NCBI GenBank assembly: GCA_002344055.1 | Contig: DDTH01000002.1 | Location: forward strand, 62,001-126,000 | DNA: 64,000 nucleotides | Source of the DNA: Sphingomonadales bacterium UBA2369 | Lineage (GTDB): Bacteria; Pseudomonadota; Alphaproteobacteria; Sphingomonadales; Sphingomonadaceae | Direction of reading: 5' to 3' | Shown here: positions 41,076-50,324 of the stretch, piece after piece | Layout of the letters: each line of letters starts with the position of its first letter | How positions within the stretch are numbered: the first letter of the stretch is position 1 | Program-made: the position numbers and the translations under genes | The notes under the pieces: model-generated | What the model saw: only the letters and a program-made list of their open reading frames with translations | Told to the model about the DNA's origin: nothing | The model's database searches: none

Positions 41076-43786
41076 CAGAAAGCGGTTCCTACGTTGAAAG
41101 TGAAGATACGAGTGTCATCGCCTTCCGCCTTGAGCAGCGGGTAAGCGAGATCGACCCGGAACGGGCCGAAGGGCGAGTTCCAGTTGGCGCCGATGCCCAC
41201 CGAGACGCGGGGCGTCGGCGTGTCACCAAAGAAGAATTCACGGAACGGCGCGGTACCGAAGCGGAAAATCTGCGAGCCTTCGGGGCAGGAGTTTCCGCCG
41301 ATCGGCTGAACCGAAATCGTGCCGTCCGTCGCCTGGCACTGAAGCCGGGTCAGGTCCGAACCCGGCTCGATGTTCAGCAGGTTCGGTCTCCGCACACCCC
41401 AGAGCGCGCCGACGTCCAGGAAGGCCGACGGCCGGACGCCAAGCTGACTCACGCCCTGACCCAGCGGAAGTTCGAGCTCGAGCCGCGCGAGGTAGTAATA
41501 GCGGCCGCCAATCGCTTCGTCGCGGCGCTGCTGATCATCCTCGACATAGGTGAAGGCACCATTGCTATCGAGCGTCGGCGTTCCGTCCGTACCGATCGCA
41601 TAGGGGCGACGGACCACGCGCGGGCCAACGCCGCGAATGTCGAAACCGCGAATCTGCGGGCTGCCCAGCGTGAAGCGGTCGTTGAGCCGGATCGGATCGA
41701 CCCCCGGAGCGGCATCCTCGAACGGAATGATCGCGCCGCCTTCGCCGGTCAGCGAGAGAATGAAGCCGCGGCCGATGCTCCAATATTTGCCCCCGCTGAT
41801 GCGAGTGCGAAGATAGCGTACATTGCCGCCAATGCCGGCAAAGTCCTGGCTCAGCAGGACGCGATGGCCATTCGACGGGCGAATGGTGTTGTTGAGCGTG
41901 CTGTAAAGCAGGGTGTAGCCGGCGGACGACACGGTACGATCGCCGATCGCGTCGCAAAGATAGCGGCCGGCGAGCAGCGGGTCGCAGGCGGGCGGCAGCG
42001 GGCCGGTCCCGTCCGGATCGGTGAAGTACAGATCGGGCGCGAGGTCGAGCTGGCTGAAGGTCAGGCCGTAGCGCAGCGCCAGCTGGAGATTTTCGGTCAG
42101 CGGCACGCCCGCGCGGATCTGGCCGCCGGTGGAGACTTCCTGATAGGTCGTCTGACGGTCGCTGCCGAGGAAGTTGAAGCTGCTGAAGTCGCGGCGGAAG
42201 ATGTCCACGCCGACCGCGATGTTGCGATCGAACAGGAAGGGCTCGGTAAAGCCCAGTTCGGCCGAACGCGAATAGCTGGAATAGTTGATCGAGGCGCGCA
42301 GCTGCTGGCCGAGGCCGCGGAAATTGCGCTGCTGCACCGACAGGTTGACGAGGAAGCGCTCGAGGCTGGAGAAACCCGCAGACAATTGCAGCTCACCGGT
42401 CGCGCGCTCTTCGACATCAACGTTCAGATTGACGCGATCCGGGGCGACTTCCTGCTGCTCGATCTGCAGATTGTCCTGGAAATAGCCGAGGCTCTGGATG
42501 CGGTCGCGTGAACGGCGCACCAGGATGGAGCTGAACGGATCGCCTTCCGCCAGCCGGAATTCGCGGCGGATCACCTTGTCGGCGGTGTTGGTGTTGCCGT
42601 TGATGTTGATGCGCTCGATATACGTCCGCTGCGCTTCCTGAACGTTGAAGACCACGGACATGGTCTGATTGTCGGGATCGCGGCGGAATTGCGGCTGTAC
42701 GTCGGCGAAGGCGTAGCCGAACAGGCCGGCCAGTTCGTTCAGGCGGGTGACCGTATCCTCGACCATCTTGGCATTGTACCAGTCGCCCTCGCGCATCGGC
42801 AGCTGGGCCGACAATTGCTCGGAACTGAAGTCGCGAATGTTGCTGGTCACCGAGACCGGGCCGAAGCGGTAGCGCGGCCCCTCTTCCACCACATATGTGA
42901 TGATGAAGTCGCGCCGATCGGGCGTCAGTTCCGCGACCGCGGAGACCACGCGGAAATCGGCATAACCCTGCGTCAGGTAGAACAGGCGCAACTTGGCCTG
43001 ATCGAAGGCGAGCCGGTCCGGATCGTAGGTGCTGTTGCCGCCCCCGAGCAGCGCGCCGATGATCGGAATGCCCGAACCGGCTTCGGACGTCGCCATTTCC
43101 CCGACCAGGCGGCTGTCGGCGAAGGCCTCGTTGCCGATGATGTTGATTTCGCGAACGCTGGACCGCGGCCCTTCGTCGATTTCGAACACGACATCGACGC
43201 GATTCTGGTCGAGCTGGATAATCTTCGGTTCGACCCGGGCGGCGAAACGGCCCTGACGGCGATAGAGTTCGATGATGCGCGCGACGTCGGCGCGGGCGCG
43301 GCTGCGGGTGAAGATCTGGCGCGCGGCAAGCCGCACTTCCGGGGTGATCTTGTCGTCCTTCAGGCGGCGATTGCCCTCCAGGATGATGCGATTGATGACC
43401 GGATTCTCGCGCACCTGGACAACCAGGTCGCCGGTCTCGACGCCGGAAATCTGCACGTCGGCGAACAATTCGGTCGCATAGAGTTCGCGCAGCGCCTGAT
43501 CGACCCGATCGCGGTCGAGCGGCTCGCCGGCGCGCAAAGTGATGTAGGACAGGACCGTTTCGGCCTCGAGCCGCTGATTGCCCGTCACGGTGATGACGCG
43601 CACGATCTGCGGGGCGGGGGTCGGCGGCACGGCCTGCGCGAGCGGCACGGTCGGGACGGTCTGGGCCGGAGCCGGCGCCGTCTGCGTCTGCGCCGCCGCC
43701 GGCATGGCGAAGCCGCCCAACGCGGTCCCGACGAGCAGGAAGGTGCAGAATTGGCGCTGGCTCGGAAATACTTGCTTCGACGTCAC
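41075..43786 (-). CDS. bamA: Outer membrane protein assembly factor BamA
   Basis: Core of the Bam machine, 903 residues. The signal peptide ends near AAAQ, a proline/alanine linker follows, then five POTRA domains (about 60-450) and a sixteen-strand barrel. VRVITVTGNQRLEAETVLSY begins POTRA1, RIILEGNRRLKDDKI POTRA2, and the barrel contains the lid motif region VSVGIGANWNSPFGPFRVDLAYPL and a C-terminal beta signal ending in phenylalanine. It follows rseP in the conserved order and is coupled to skp. Confidence 0.97.
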   Translation of the reverse strand: MTSKQVFPSQRQFCTFLLVGTALGGFAMPAAAQTQTAPAPAQTVPTVPLAQAVPPTPAPQIVRVITVTGNQRLEAETVLSYITLRAGEPLDRDRVDQALRELYATELFADVQISGVETGDLVVQVRENPVINRIILEGNRRLKDDKITPEVRLAARQIFTRSRARADVARIIELYRRQGRFAARVEPKIIQLDQNRVDVVFEIDEGPRSSVREINIIGNEAFADSRLVGEMATSEAGSGIPIIGALLGGGNSTYDPDRLAFDQAKLRLFYLTQGYADFRVVSAVAELTPDRRDFIITYVVEEGPRYRFGPVSVTSNIRDFSSEQLSAQLPMREGDWYNAKMVEDTVTRLNELAGLFGYAFADVQPQFRRDPDNQTMSVVFNVQEAQRTYIERININGNTNTADKVIRREFRLAEGDPFSSILVRRSRDRIQSLGYFQDNLQIEQQEVAPDRVNLNVDVEERATGELQLSAGFSSLERFLVNLSVQQRNFRGLGQQLRASINYSSYSRSAELGFTEPFLFDRNIAVGVDIFRRDFSSFNFLGSDRQTTYQEVSTGGQIRAGVPLTENLQLALRYGLTFSQLDLAPDLYFTDPDGTGPLPPACDPLLAGRYLCDAIGDRTVSSAGYTLLYSTLNNTIRPSNGHRVLLSQDFAGIGGNVRYLRTRISGGKYWSIGRGFILSLTGEGGAIIPFEDAAPGVDPIRLNDRFTLGSPQIRGFDIRGVGPRVVRRPYAIGTDGTPTLDSNGAFTYVEDDQQRRDEAIGGRYYYLARLELELPLGQGVSQLGVRPSAFLDVGALWGVRRPNLLNIEPGSDLTRLQCQATDGTISVQPIGGNSCPEGSQIFRFGTAPFREFFFGDTPTPRVSVGIGANWNSPFGPFRVDLAYPLLKAEGDDTRIFTFNVGTAF

Positions 43787-43871
43787 GTGGAACCCGCCCT
43801 TGATCGATACCGCCGGCGGCGTGCCGGCATGAATTTGGTCGATGCCGCCCTGCCTCAGCAGATGCGAGCGA

Positions 43872-45008
43872 TCAACCGCCTATCCCCCGAAAGAGGCCAA
43901 AAGAAGCCAGATCGTTGAAGGTTACGAAAATCATCAGTGCCAGGAGCAGGAACAATCCGGTCCGGAACGCCCATTCCTGCGCCTCCGGCTTGATCGGTTT
44001 GCGCCTAATCCCCTCGATTGCATAGAAAAGCAGGTGTCCGCCGTCGAGCAGCGGAATTGGCAAGAGGTTGATGAAGCCAAGATTAATGGAGATGATGATC
44101 ACGAACCAGAAGAAGGGGATCCAGCCCAGGCTGGCCTGCTGACCCGAAACCTCCGCAATCTTCAGCGGCCCGCCCAACTCTTTCACCGAACGTTGGCCGG
44201 TGATCACCTGCCCCAGCGCGACGACCATCGAGTTGACCGTGTCGAAGGTCGTATCGACCGCGGCCCCCAACAGGCGGTGCGGCGGCAGGAACTCGCGCCC
44301 TGCCCCCTGCCCCAGCGCCTGGGCGCCCGAGATGCCGAGCATCCCGACCCTCGCCTTGTTGCCGAACTCGTCCTCAAGCTCCTGTGAACCGGAAGTCAGC
44401 GAAAGGGTCCGGCGCGTTCCGTCGCGTTCGACCACGACCTCCATCGCCTGGGCGGGCCGCAGCCGGACATAGGATTGCAGATCGACGAAGGTGTCGATCG
44501 TGTTGCCGTTGATCTCGACGACGCGGTCGCCAGGGGTGATGCCGGCGCTGGCCGCGGCGCCACCCGCCTTTACCTCCGCCACCGTGGCGGTGGCGGTTGG
44601 ATAGCCCATGATCGCGAAGATCGCCATCAGGCCAACAATCGCGAAGATGAAATTGGTCGCAGGTCCCGCCAGCACGATCAGGAAACGCTGCCAGACCGGC
44701 TTGGACTGGAACGTCTGGTTGCGTTCCTCGGCGGGCAGGTTCAGCCATTCCTCGTTCGGCGTAGAGGCGGGGTTCATGTCCCCGGCGAATTTCACATAGC
44801 CGCCCAGCGGCAGCCAGCCGATCTTCCAGCGCGTGCCGCGCTTATCGGTCCAACCGCCAATCTCGCGGCCGAAGCCGATCGAGAAGGTCTCCGCCTTCAC
44901 GCCGAACCAGCGGCCGACAAAATAGTGGCCGAGTTCGTGAATGAAGATCAGGGGACCCAATGCGGCGAGGAAAGCCAGCACCGTGAACAGGAAATTGGGA
45001 TTGTTCAA
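43872..45008 (-). CDS. rseP: Site-2 protease RseP
   Basis: A membrane zinc protease of 378 residues that cuts anti-sigma factors inside the membrane. His24-Glu25-x-x-His28 in FIHELGHYFVG, a single PDZ domain (about 125-205), and NLLPIPLLDGGHL with Asp322 are present. A TTG start overlapping the dxr stop as TTGA is chosen: AGGAAAG precedes it and the protein starts LNNPNFLFTVL as expected. E. coli RseP has two PDZ domains; one is normal in alphaproteobacteria. A regulated sigma factor is not encoded nearby. Confidence 0.92.
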   Translation of the reverse strand: MNNPNFLFTVLAFLAALGPLIFIHELGHYFVGRWFGVKAETFSIGFGREIGGWTDKRGTRWKIGWLPLGGYVKFAGDMNPASTPNEEWLNLPAEERNQTFQSKPVWQRFLIVLAGPATNFIFAIVGLMAIFAIMGYPTATATVAEVKAGGAAASAGITPGDRVVEINGNTIDTFVDLQSYVRLRPAQAMEVVVERDGTRRTLSLTSGSQELEDEFGNKARVGMLGISGAQALGQGAGREFLPPHRLLGAAVDTTFDTVNSMVVALGQVITGQRSVKELGGPLKIAEVSGQQASLGWIPFFWFVIIISINLGFINLLPIPLLDGGHLLFYAIEGIRRKPIKPEAQEWAFRTGLFLLLALMIFVTFNDLASFGLFRGIGG

Positions 45009-46162
45009 AGGCGGTACTTTCCTGTGACAAGCGCCGCCACCCTGCGCGCCTCGGCATCCACGGCCAGCACATCCCCGATCGTCGCCGGCGCGGGCGGATC
45101 GTAGGAAGCCAGCACTTCCCCCACGAGGGCGGCTATATCGAGGAAACCGATCTCGCGCGCAAGGAAAGATGCGACCGCGATCTCGTTGGCGGCGCTGAGG
45201 ATTGCAGGCGCGGCGCCGCCCTTGCACAGCGCCTCCTGCGCCAGCGGCAGCGCGGGGAACCGCTCCGGGTCCGGCGCCTCGAAATCGAGCCGTCCCAGCG
45301 CGACCAGGTCGAGCCGTTCGCACGGCGTTGCCATCCGCACCGGCCAGGCGAGCGTGTGGGCGATCGGCACCCGCATGTCGGCCGGGCCGAGCTGGGCCAG
45401 GACCGAGCCGTCGCGATACTCGACCAGGGCATGCACCGCCGATTGCGGGTGCACGATCGCGCCCAGCTGGTCCGCCTCGACCGGGAACAGATGATAGGCC
45501 TCGATCAGTTCCAGGCCCTTGTTCATGAGCGTCGCCGAATCGACCGAGATCTTCGCGCCCATCGACCAGTTCGGATGCGCCACCGCCTGCTCCGGCGTCG
45601 CGGCGCGCATCGCATCGAGGCTCCACGTACGAAACGGCCCGCCGCTCGCCGTGAGAATGATCCGGCTGACATCCTCCGGCCGCGCGCCGTGGAGACACTG
45701 GAAGACGGCGTTATGCTCGGAGTCGACCGGCAGCAGGGTCGCACCGCTTTCCCGCGCCGCATCGGTCATCAAGTCGCCTGCGGAGACCAGGGATTCCTTG
45801 TTGGCGAGCGCGACGACGCCTCCGCCCTCCAGCGCGCGCATGACCGGTGCGAGGCCCGCGCAGCCGACGATTGCCGCCATGGTCCAGTCAGCCCCCGCCC
45901 CGGCCGCCTCGATCACCGCCTCGCGACCGGCGCTGACGCCAACATTGGTGCCGGCGAGCAGATCCTTCAGCTTCTCATAGCCCGCCGGGTCGCCGATCAC
46001 GGCCCGCTCCGGGCGAAACTCCCGCGCCAGTTCGGCCAGACCGTCGGTGTCGCTGTTCGCGGTCAGCGCCACGACCTGATAGGCCTCACGATCGCGCGCG
46101 ATCAGGTCGAGCGTCGAGCGCCCGACCGATCCGGTCGCGCCGAGGATGGCAATGCGCCGCAT
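45005..46162 (-). CDS. dxr: 1-deoxy-D-xylulose 5-phosphate reductoisomerase
   Basis: Second enzyme of the MEP isoprenoid pathway, NADPH and metal dependent. IAILGATGSVGRSTLDLI is the dinucleotide fold, ALANKESLVSAG a substrate segment, and LLPVDSEHNAVFQ holds Asp147 and Glu149 metal ligands with MNKGLELIEAYHLF continuing the site. The 385 residues are complete. It precedes rseP with a four-base overlap and follows cdsA by a five-base gap. Confidence 0.97.
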   Translation of the reverse strand: MRRIAILGATGSVGRSTLDLIARDREAYQVVALTANSDTDGLAELAREFRPERAVIGDPAGYEKLKDLLAGTNVGVSAGREAVIEAAGAGADWTMAAIVGCAGLAPVMRALEGGGVVALANKESLVSAGDLMTDAARESGATLLPVDSEHNAVFQCLHGARPEDVSRIILTASGGPFRTWSLDAMRAATPEQAVAHPNWSMGAKISVDSATLMNKGLELIEAYHLFPVEADQLGAIVHPQSAVHALVEYRDGSVLAQLGPADMRVPIAHTLAWPVRMATPCERLDLVALGRLDFEAPDPERFPALPLAQEALCKGGAAPAILSAANEIAVASFLAREIGFLDIAALVGEVLASYDPPAPATIGDVLAVDAEARRVAALVTGKYRL

Positions 46163-46167
46163 ATCGT

Positions 46168-47094
46168 TCAGGCGAACCAGAGTCCGGCCATAAGGTAGAG
46201 CAGGGTTGCCAGCGCCACCGCGATCAGGCCGTCGCAGCGATCCAGCGCGCCGCCATGCCCGGGCAATATCGTGCCGCTATCCTTCACGCCGCAGCGCCGC
46301 TTGACCCAGCTCTCGTAGAGATCGCCGCCCTGCGCCACGATCGACATCGGCGCGCCGAGCCACAGGAACGCCTGATAGAGCGCGACGGGTTCGCCCGTCT
46401 CCGCGTCGATCGCGGCGTCGATGCCGAAATACCAGGTCACCAGATAGCCAATGCTGCCCGCCGCGACCGCGCCGCCGACAAGGCCGGCCCAGGTCTTGGC
46501 GGGGCTGATCTTCGGCGCCAACTTGGGCCCGCCGATCGCTTTGCCGGCGAAGAAAGCGCCGCTGTCGGTCGACCAGGTGACGAACATCACCCAGAAGACG
46601 AGCGCCGTATCGAACCAGCTGAGCACCAGCAAAGCCAGCGCGGGAATGCCGATATAGACAAAGCCCCAGCCGAGCGTCGGGCGCCGCGAGACAAGCGCGA
46701 GCAGCAGCCCTGCGCCCGCCGCTATGCCTGCCAGAGTGAGGAACGGCAGAAACGTCTCGAACGAGACGGACAGCATTTCCTCGCCATATTCGAGCGCGAC
46801 CGTATCGGCGGCGTCGACGGGATAGAAATATTCGGTGACGCCGAGCAGCAGCGCGGCCAGCAAGGCGACCCCGGCCCAGATCCACAGCCAGGAGACGCGG
46901 TGAATTTCCGCCCATTCCGCCAGCATCAGACCGGCGCCAACCAGGATCAGCGCCCGGAACGGCCAGCCGCCCCACCAGATGGTGACACAGGCCACTGCGG
47001 TCAGGAAGATCGCCATCGCGAAGCGCGTCGTCAGGTCCGGCAAATGGCCGGGCGTGCCCTGCAGCGGCGGATTGGGCTTCGGAGCCTCGCTCAC
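46168..47094 (-). CDS. cdsA: Phosphatidate cytidylyltransferase
   Basis: Makes CDP-diacylglycerol from phosphatidic acid and CTP, the branch point of phospholipid synthesis. The 308 residues include about eight hydrophobic helices. The family signature is seen in KISPAKTWAGLVGGAVAAG and VKDSGTILPGHGGALDRCDGL near the C-terminus. The GTG start overlaps the uppS stop (GTGA). Length is typical. Confidence 0.95.
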   Translation of the reverse strand: MSEAPKPNPPLQGTPGHLPDLTTRFAMAIFLTAVACVTIWWGGWPFRALILVGAGLMLAEWAEIHRVSWLWIWAGVALLAALLLGVTEYFYPVDAADTVALEYGEEMLSVSFETFLPFLTLAGIAAGAGLLLALVSRRPTLGWGFVYIGIPALALLVLSWFDTALVFWVMFVTWSTDSGAFFAGKAIGGPKLAPKISPAKTWAGLVGGAVAAGSIGYLVTWYFGIDAAIDAETGEPVALYQAFLWLGAPMSIVAQGGDLYESWVKRRCGVKDSGTILPGHGGALDRCDGLIAVALATLLYLMAGLWFA

Positions 47095-47846
47095 AGGCCA
47101 CCATAACGGCGTTCGCGCCGCGTGAATTCGGCGACCGCGCCGTTCAGCGCCGCGCCGTCGAAATCGGGCCAGAGCAGATCGAGGAAGATGATCTCCGCAT
47201 AAGCTGCCTGCCAGAGCAGGAAGTTGGACAGGCGATGCTCGCCGGAGGTGCGGACCAGCAGGTCCAGCGGCGGCAGATCATGCGTATCGAGTTCGGTCTC
47301 CACCGCCGCCTCGTCGATCGCGGCGGGATCGAGACTGCCATCCTGTATCCGCTTGCCGAGCCCCTGCATCGCCCGCACCAACTCCCCGCGCGCGCCATAG
47401 TTCAGCGCGACAGCGACGGTCATGCGGGTGTTGCCGGCGGTCTTGGCCACCGCATTGTCGACCAGCTTGGCCACGTCCGGCGCGAAGGCGCGATGATCGC
47501 CCAGCACCTTGATGCGGACGCCCTCGCGATGGAGATTGTTCAGTTCGTGCTGGATGTAGAAGCGCAATATGCCGGTGAGATCGTTGATCTCCGCCTGCGG
47601 CCGCCGCCAATTCTCAGAGGAAAAAGCGTAGAGGGTGAGGCATTCGATGCCCATTTCGCCCGCCGCCCGCACCGCGCGGCGCGCCGCTTCGGCACCCTGC
47701 TTGTGCCCTGCCGTGCGCGGCAGGCCACGAGCCTTCGCCCAACGGCCATTGCCGTCCATGATGATCGCCAGATGGCGCGGCACATTGAGCGCGCCGGGCT
47801 CGGCGAGGTCTGACCCTGCGAGGGAAGCTGGCGCCGCGCCGGCCAT
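47091..47846 (-). CDS. uppS: Undecaprenyl diphosphate synthase
   Basis: Cis-prenyltransferase making the lipid carrier for peptidoglycan and other glycans. HLAIIMDGNGRWAKARGLPR holds catalytic Asp31; TLYAFSSENWRRP and LVRTSGEHRLSNFLLWQ(AAY) complete the IPP-binding site. ATG at 47846 sits on the frr stop as TGATG; a GTG one codon earlier is equally readable. The 251 residues are complete. Feeding the same lipid pathway as cdsA and dxr fits its neighbours. Confidence 0.97.
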   Translation of the reverse strand: MAGAAPASLAGSDLAEPGALNVPRHLAIIMDGNGRWAKARGLPRTAGHKQGAEAARRAVRAAGEMGIECLTLYAFSSENWRRPQAEINDLTGILRFYIQHELNNLHREGVRIKVLGDHRAFAPDVAKLVDNAVAKTAGNTRMTVAVALNYGARGELVRAMQGLGKRIQDGSLDPAAIDEAAVETELDTHDLPPLDLLVRTSGEHRLSNFLLWQAAYAEIIFLDLLWPDFDGAALNGAVAEFTRRERRYGGL

Positions 47847-48403
47847 CACTTCTGGAGGATTTCCTTTTCCTTCGCCGCGACCACGACGTCGATTTCCTTG
47901 ACCGTGTCGTCGGTCAACTTCTGCACCTCGGCGTCGAGGCGCTTATGCTCGTCCTCGGCGATTTCCTTCTTCTTCTCGTCGGTCTTCAGCGCGTCCATGG
48001 CGTCGCGGCGGACGTTGCGGACGGCGATCTTGCCCTTTTCGGCATATTGGCTGGCGAGCTTGGCGAGTTCCTTGCGGCGCTCCTCGGTCAGGTCCGGAAT
48101 CGGCAGACGGATATTCTGCCCATCGACGATCGGATTGATGCCCAGGCCCGCGGCGCGGATCGCCTTCTCGACCGGGGTCACGTTGGAGCGGTCCCACACC
48201 TGCACCGCGATCATGCGCGGCTCCGGCACGGACACGGTCGCGACCTGATTGAGCGGCATGTTCGCGCCATAGACCTCGACCTGGATCGGATCGAGCAGAG
48301 CGGTGGAGGCGCGGCCGGTGCGCAGCCCCTGCAGATCGTGCTTCAGCGCCTCGACGGCGCCGTGCATGCGGCGCTGGACATCCGCCTTGTCATAAGCCGG
48401 CAT
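47846..48403 (-). CDS. frr: Ribosome recycling factor
   Basis: Works with EF-G to split the post-termination ribosome. MHGAVEALKHDLQGLRTGRAS and ALLDPIQVEVYGANMPLNQVA are the typical domain I and II segments; VRNVRRDAMDALK is the third helix. At 185 residues it is full length. GAAGGAGAG precedes the ATG, which overlaps the pyrH stop (TGATG). Confidence 0.97.
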   Translation of the reverse strand: MPAYDKADVQRRMHGAVEALKHDLQGLRTGRASTALLDPIQVEVYGANMPLNQVATVSVPEPRMIAVQVWDRSNVTPVEKAIRAAGLGINPIVDGQNIRLPIPDLTEERRKELAKLASQYAEKGKIAVRNVRRDAMDALKTDEKKKEIAEDEHKRLDAEVQKLTDDTVKEIDVVVAAKEKEILQK

Positions 48404-49128
48404 CAATTCTCTCCTTCATTTCCCACGATCGTCGCGATGCTTTCTCCGGCAAGCACGCGGGCAAGATTGCCGCGCTCGCGGATATTGAAGACGACGATCG
48501 GGATGTTGTTGTCGCGGCAAAGGGCGACGGCGCTGGCGTCCATGACCTTAAGATCATCCGCCAGGACCTGCCCGTAAGTGACTTTGTTGAAACGCTTTGC
48601 GTCCGCCACCTTCTTGGGATCGGCATTGTAGACGCCGTCGACGCTGGTGCCCTTGAGCAGCGCATCGCACTTCATCTCGGCGGCGCGCAGGGCGGCGCCG
48701 GAATCGGTGGTGAAATAAGGTGCGCCGACACCGGCCGCGAAGATGACGACCCGGCCCTTCTCGAGATGCCGCTCGGCGCGGCGCCGGATCACCGGCTCGC
48801 AGACCTTGTCCATCTCCAGCGCCGATTGCACGCGGGTCTGGACGCCGAGCTGTTCGAGCGCATTCTGCATGGCGAGCGCGTTCATGACCGTCGCCAGCAT
48901 GCCCATATAGTCGGCCTGGGCGCGGTCCATGCCGCGCGCCGCGCCGGCCATGCCGCGGAAGATGTTGCCGCCGCCGATGACCAGGCACAGCTCATGCCCC
49001 GCATCCTTTACCGCCTTCACCTCCGCGGCGAGGCTGGCGACAGTATCCGGGTCGATATTGACCTGGCCGTCACCCATCAGCGCCTCGCCCGACAGCTTCA
49101 GCAGGATACGATTGAAGCGTGCGCGCAT
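48403..49128 (-). CDS. pyrH: UMP kinase
   Basis: Phosphorylates UMP to UDP; an amino-acid-kinase-fold hexamer, 241 residues. RILLKLSGEALMG is the ATP-site N-terminus, IGGGNIFRG the phosphate loop and GVGAPYFTTDSGAALRA the UMP site. The start at 49128 is chosen from AGGAAG upstream; a longer frame adds residues from the intergenic region. It follows the terminator after tsf, so a fresh promoter probably lies between. Confidence 0.97.
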   Translation of the reverse strand: MRARFNRILLKLSGEALMGDGQVNIDPDTVASLAAEVKAVKDAGHELCLVIGGGNIFRGMAGAARGMDRAQADYMGMLATVMNALAMQNALEQLGVQTRVQSALEMDKVCEPVIRRRAERHLEKGRVVIFAAGVGAPYFTTDSGAALRAAEMKCDALLKGTSVDGVYNADPKKVADAKRFNKVTYGQVLADDLKVMDASAVALCRDNNIPIVVFNIRERGNLARVLAGESIATIVGNEGEN

Positions 49129-49195
49129 GGACTTCCTGGGTGTAGATCGGATTGGATGTGGCGCGACCCTAATCGGCGGGCCGCATGGTGCCAAG

Positions 49196-49230
49196 AAAAA
49201 GCTCCCCTCCGGCGGGCCGGAAGGGAGCTT
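49196..49230 (-). terminator. Rho-independent terminator after tsf
   Basis: Reading the minus strand: AAGCTCCCTTCCGG, a short CCCG loop, then CCGGAGGGGAGCTT and TTTTTC. The 14-base stem has a single T-G wobble and is followed by a clear T run. It closes the rpsB-tsf transcript before pyrH. Confidence 0.85.
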
Positions 49231-49251
49231 AATCTCACATTCGCGAAAGGC

Positions 49252-50175
49252 TCAGGCCGCGGCAGCCGCGGCGACCTCGGCCGCGAAGTCGCTTTCCTGA
49301 CGTTCGATGCCTTCGCCCAGCTGGAAGCGGACATAGGCGGCGAGCGTGACCGGGCTACCCAGTTCCTTGCCCTTGGCGGCAACCACGTCGGCGACCGGCG
49401 TCTTGTTGTCCATCACGAACAGCTGGCTAAGCAGGGCATTTTCCTTGCGGAACTTGGCAATACCGCCCTCGACCATCTTGGCGACGATCTCGGCGGGCTT
49501 GCCGCTTTCATTCGCCTTTTCGGTCGCGATCGCGCGCTCGCGCTCGATCATGTCGGCGTCCAGATCCTCGCCGCGCAGCGCCAGCGGATTGGCCGCGGCG
49601 ATGTGCATCGCGATCTGCTTGCCCAGCGTCTCCAGTTCGGCGCGGTCGGCTTCGCTCTCGAGCGCGACCAGCACGCCGATCTTGCCGAGCCCCGGGCCGG
49701 CGGCATTGTGCACGTAAGGCACGACGACGCCATTGCCGACGCTCACGCTCTGCGCGCGGCGGATCGACTGATTCTCGCCGATCGTGGCGATGTTGGCGGT
49801 CAGCTTGTCCTGCACGGTGCCGCCCGACGGATAAGCCGCACCGAGCACGGCATTGACGTCGCCACCCTGCTCCAGCGCGATCGCCGAAACGGCGGTCACG
49901 AATTCCTGGAACAATTCGTTCTTGGCGACGAAATCGGTCTCGCTGTTGACCTCGATCACCGCGCCCTTGGTGCCATCCACGGAGACGCCGATCAGGCCCT
50001 CGGCGGCCTGACGGCCGGCCTTCTTGGCGGCGGCGGCGAGGCCCTTGGTGCGCAGCCAGTCGATCGCCGCTTCCATGTCGCCATTGGTTTCGGTCAGCGC
50101 CTTCTTGCAATCCATCATGCCGGCGCCGGTGCGCTCGCGCAGTTCCTTGACGGTCGCGGCGGTCACTTCAGCCAT
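49252..50175 (-). CDS. tsf: Translation elongation factor Ts
   Basis: Nucleotide exchange factor for EF-Tu, 307 residues. MAEVTAATVKELRERTGAGMMDCKKAL is the UBA-like N-terminus; ETDFVAKNELFQEFV is the core signature. The protein is full length with a short alanine-rich end. It follows rpsB after 149 bases that contain a REP-like palindrome. Confidence 0.97.
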   Translation of the reverse strand: MAEVTAATVKELRERTGAGMMDCKKALTETNGDMEAAIDWLRTKGLAAAAKKAGRQAAEGLIGVSVDGTKGAVIEVNSETDFVAKNELFQEFVTAVSAIALEQGGDVNAVLGAAYPSGGTVQDKLTANIATIGENQSIRRAQSVSVGNGVVVPYVHNAAGPGLGKIGVLVALESEADRAELETLGKQIAMHIAAANPLALRGEDLDADMIERERAIATEKANESGKPAEIVAKMVEGGIAKFRKENALLSQLFVMDNKTPVADVVAAKGKELGSPVTLAAYVRFQLGEGIERQESDFAAEVAAAAAA

Positions 50176-50207
50176 GTCTGTGTCCTTTCAAACAGTCACC
50201 GCCCTCC

Positions 50208-50273
50208 CTGAGCTTGTCGAAGGGCTGTCCTTCACTCCGATGGGAGAGAAGGACAGGGCTTCGACAGGCTCAG
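50208..50273. repeat. REP-like palindrome between rpsB and tsf
   Basis: CTGAGCTTGTCGAAGGGCTG(TCCTTC) at 50208-50233 is matched by its near-perfect inverse at 50248-50273 (three mismatches in 26 bases) around a 14-base loop. The core CTTCGACAAGCTCAGG recurs at 56321-56400. It is a sphingomonad-type extragenic palindrome and could act as a stem-loop in the rpsB-tsf mRNA. Confidence 0.85.
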
Positions 50274-50324
50274 CCAGGACGGGTTGGGGGATGCCCCCGA
50301 TATAGGGGCCGTAGCCCCGAATTG

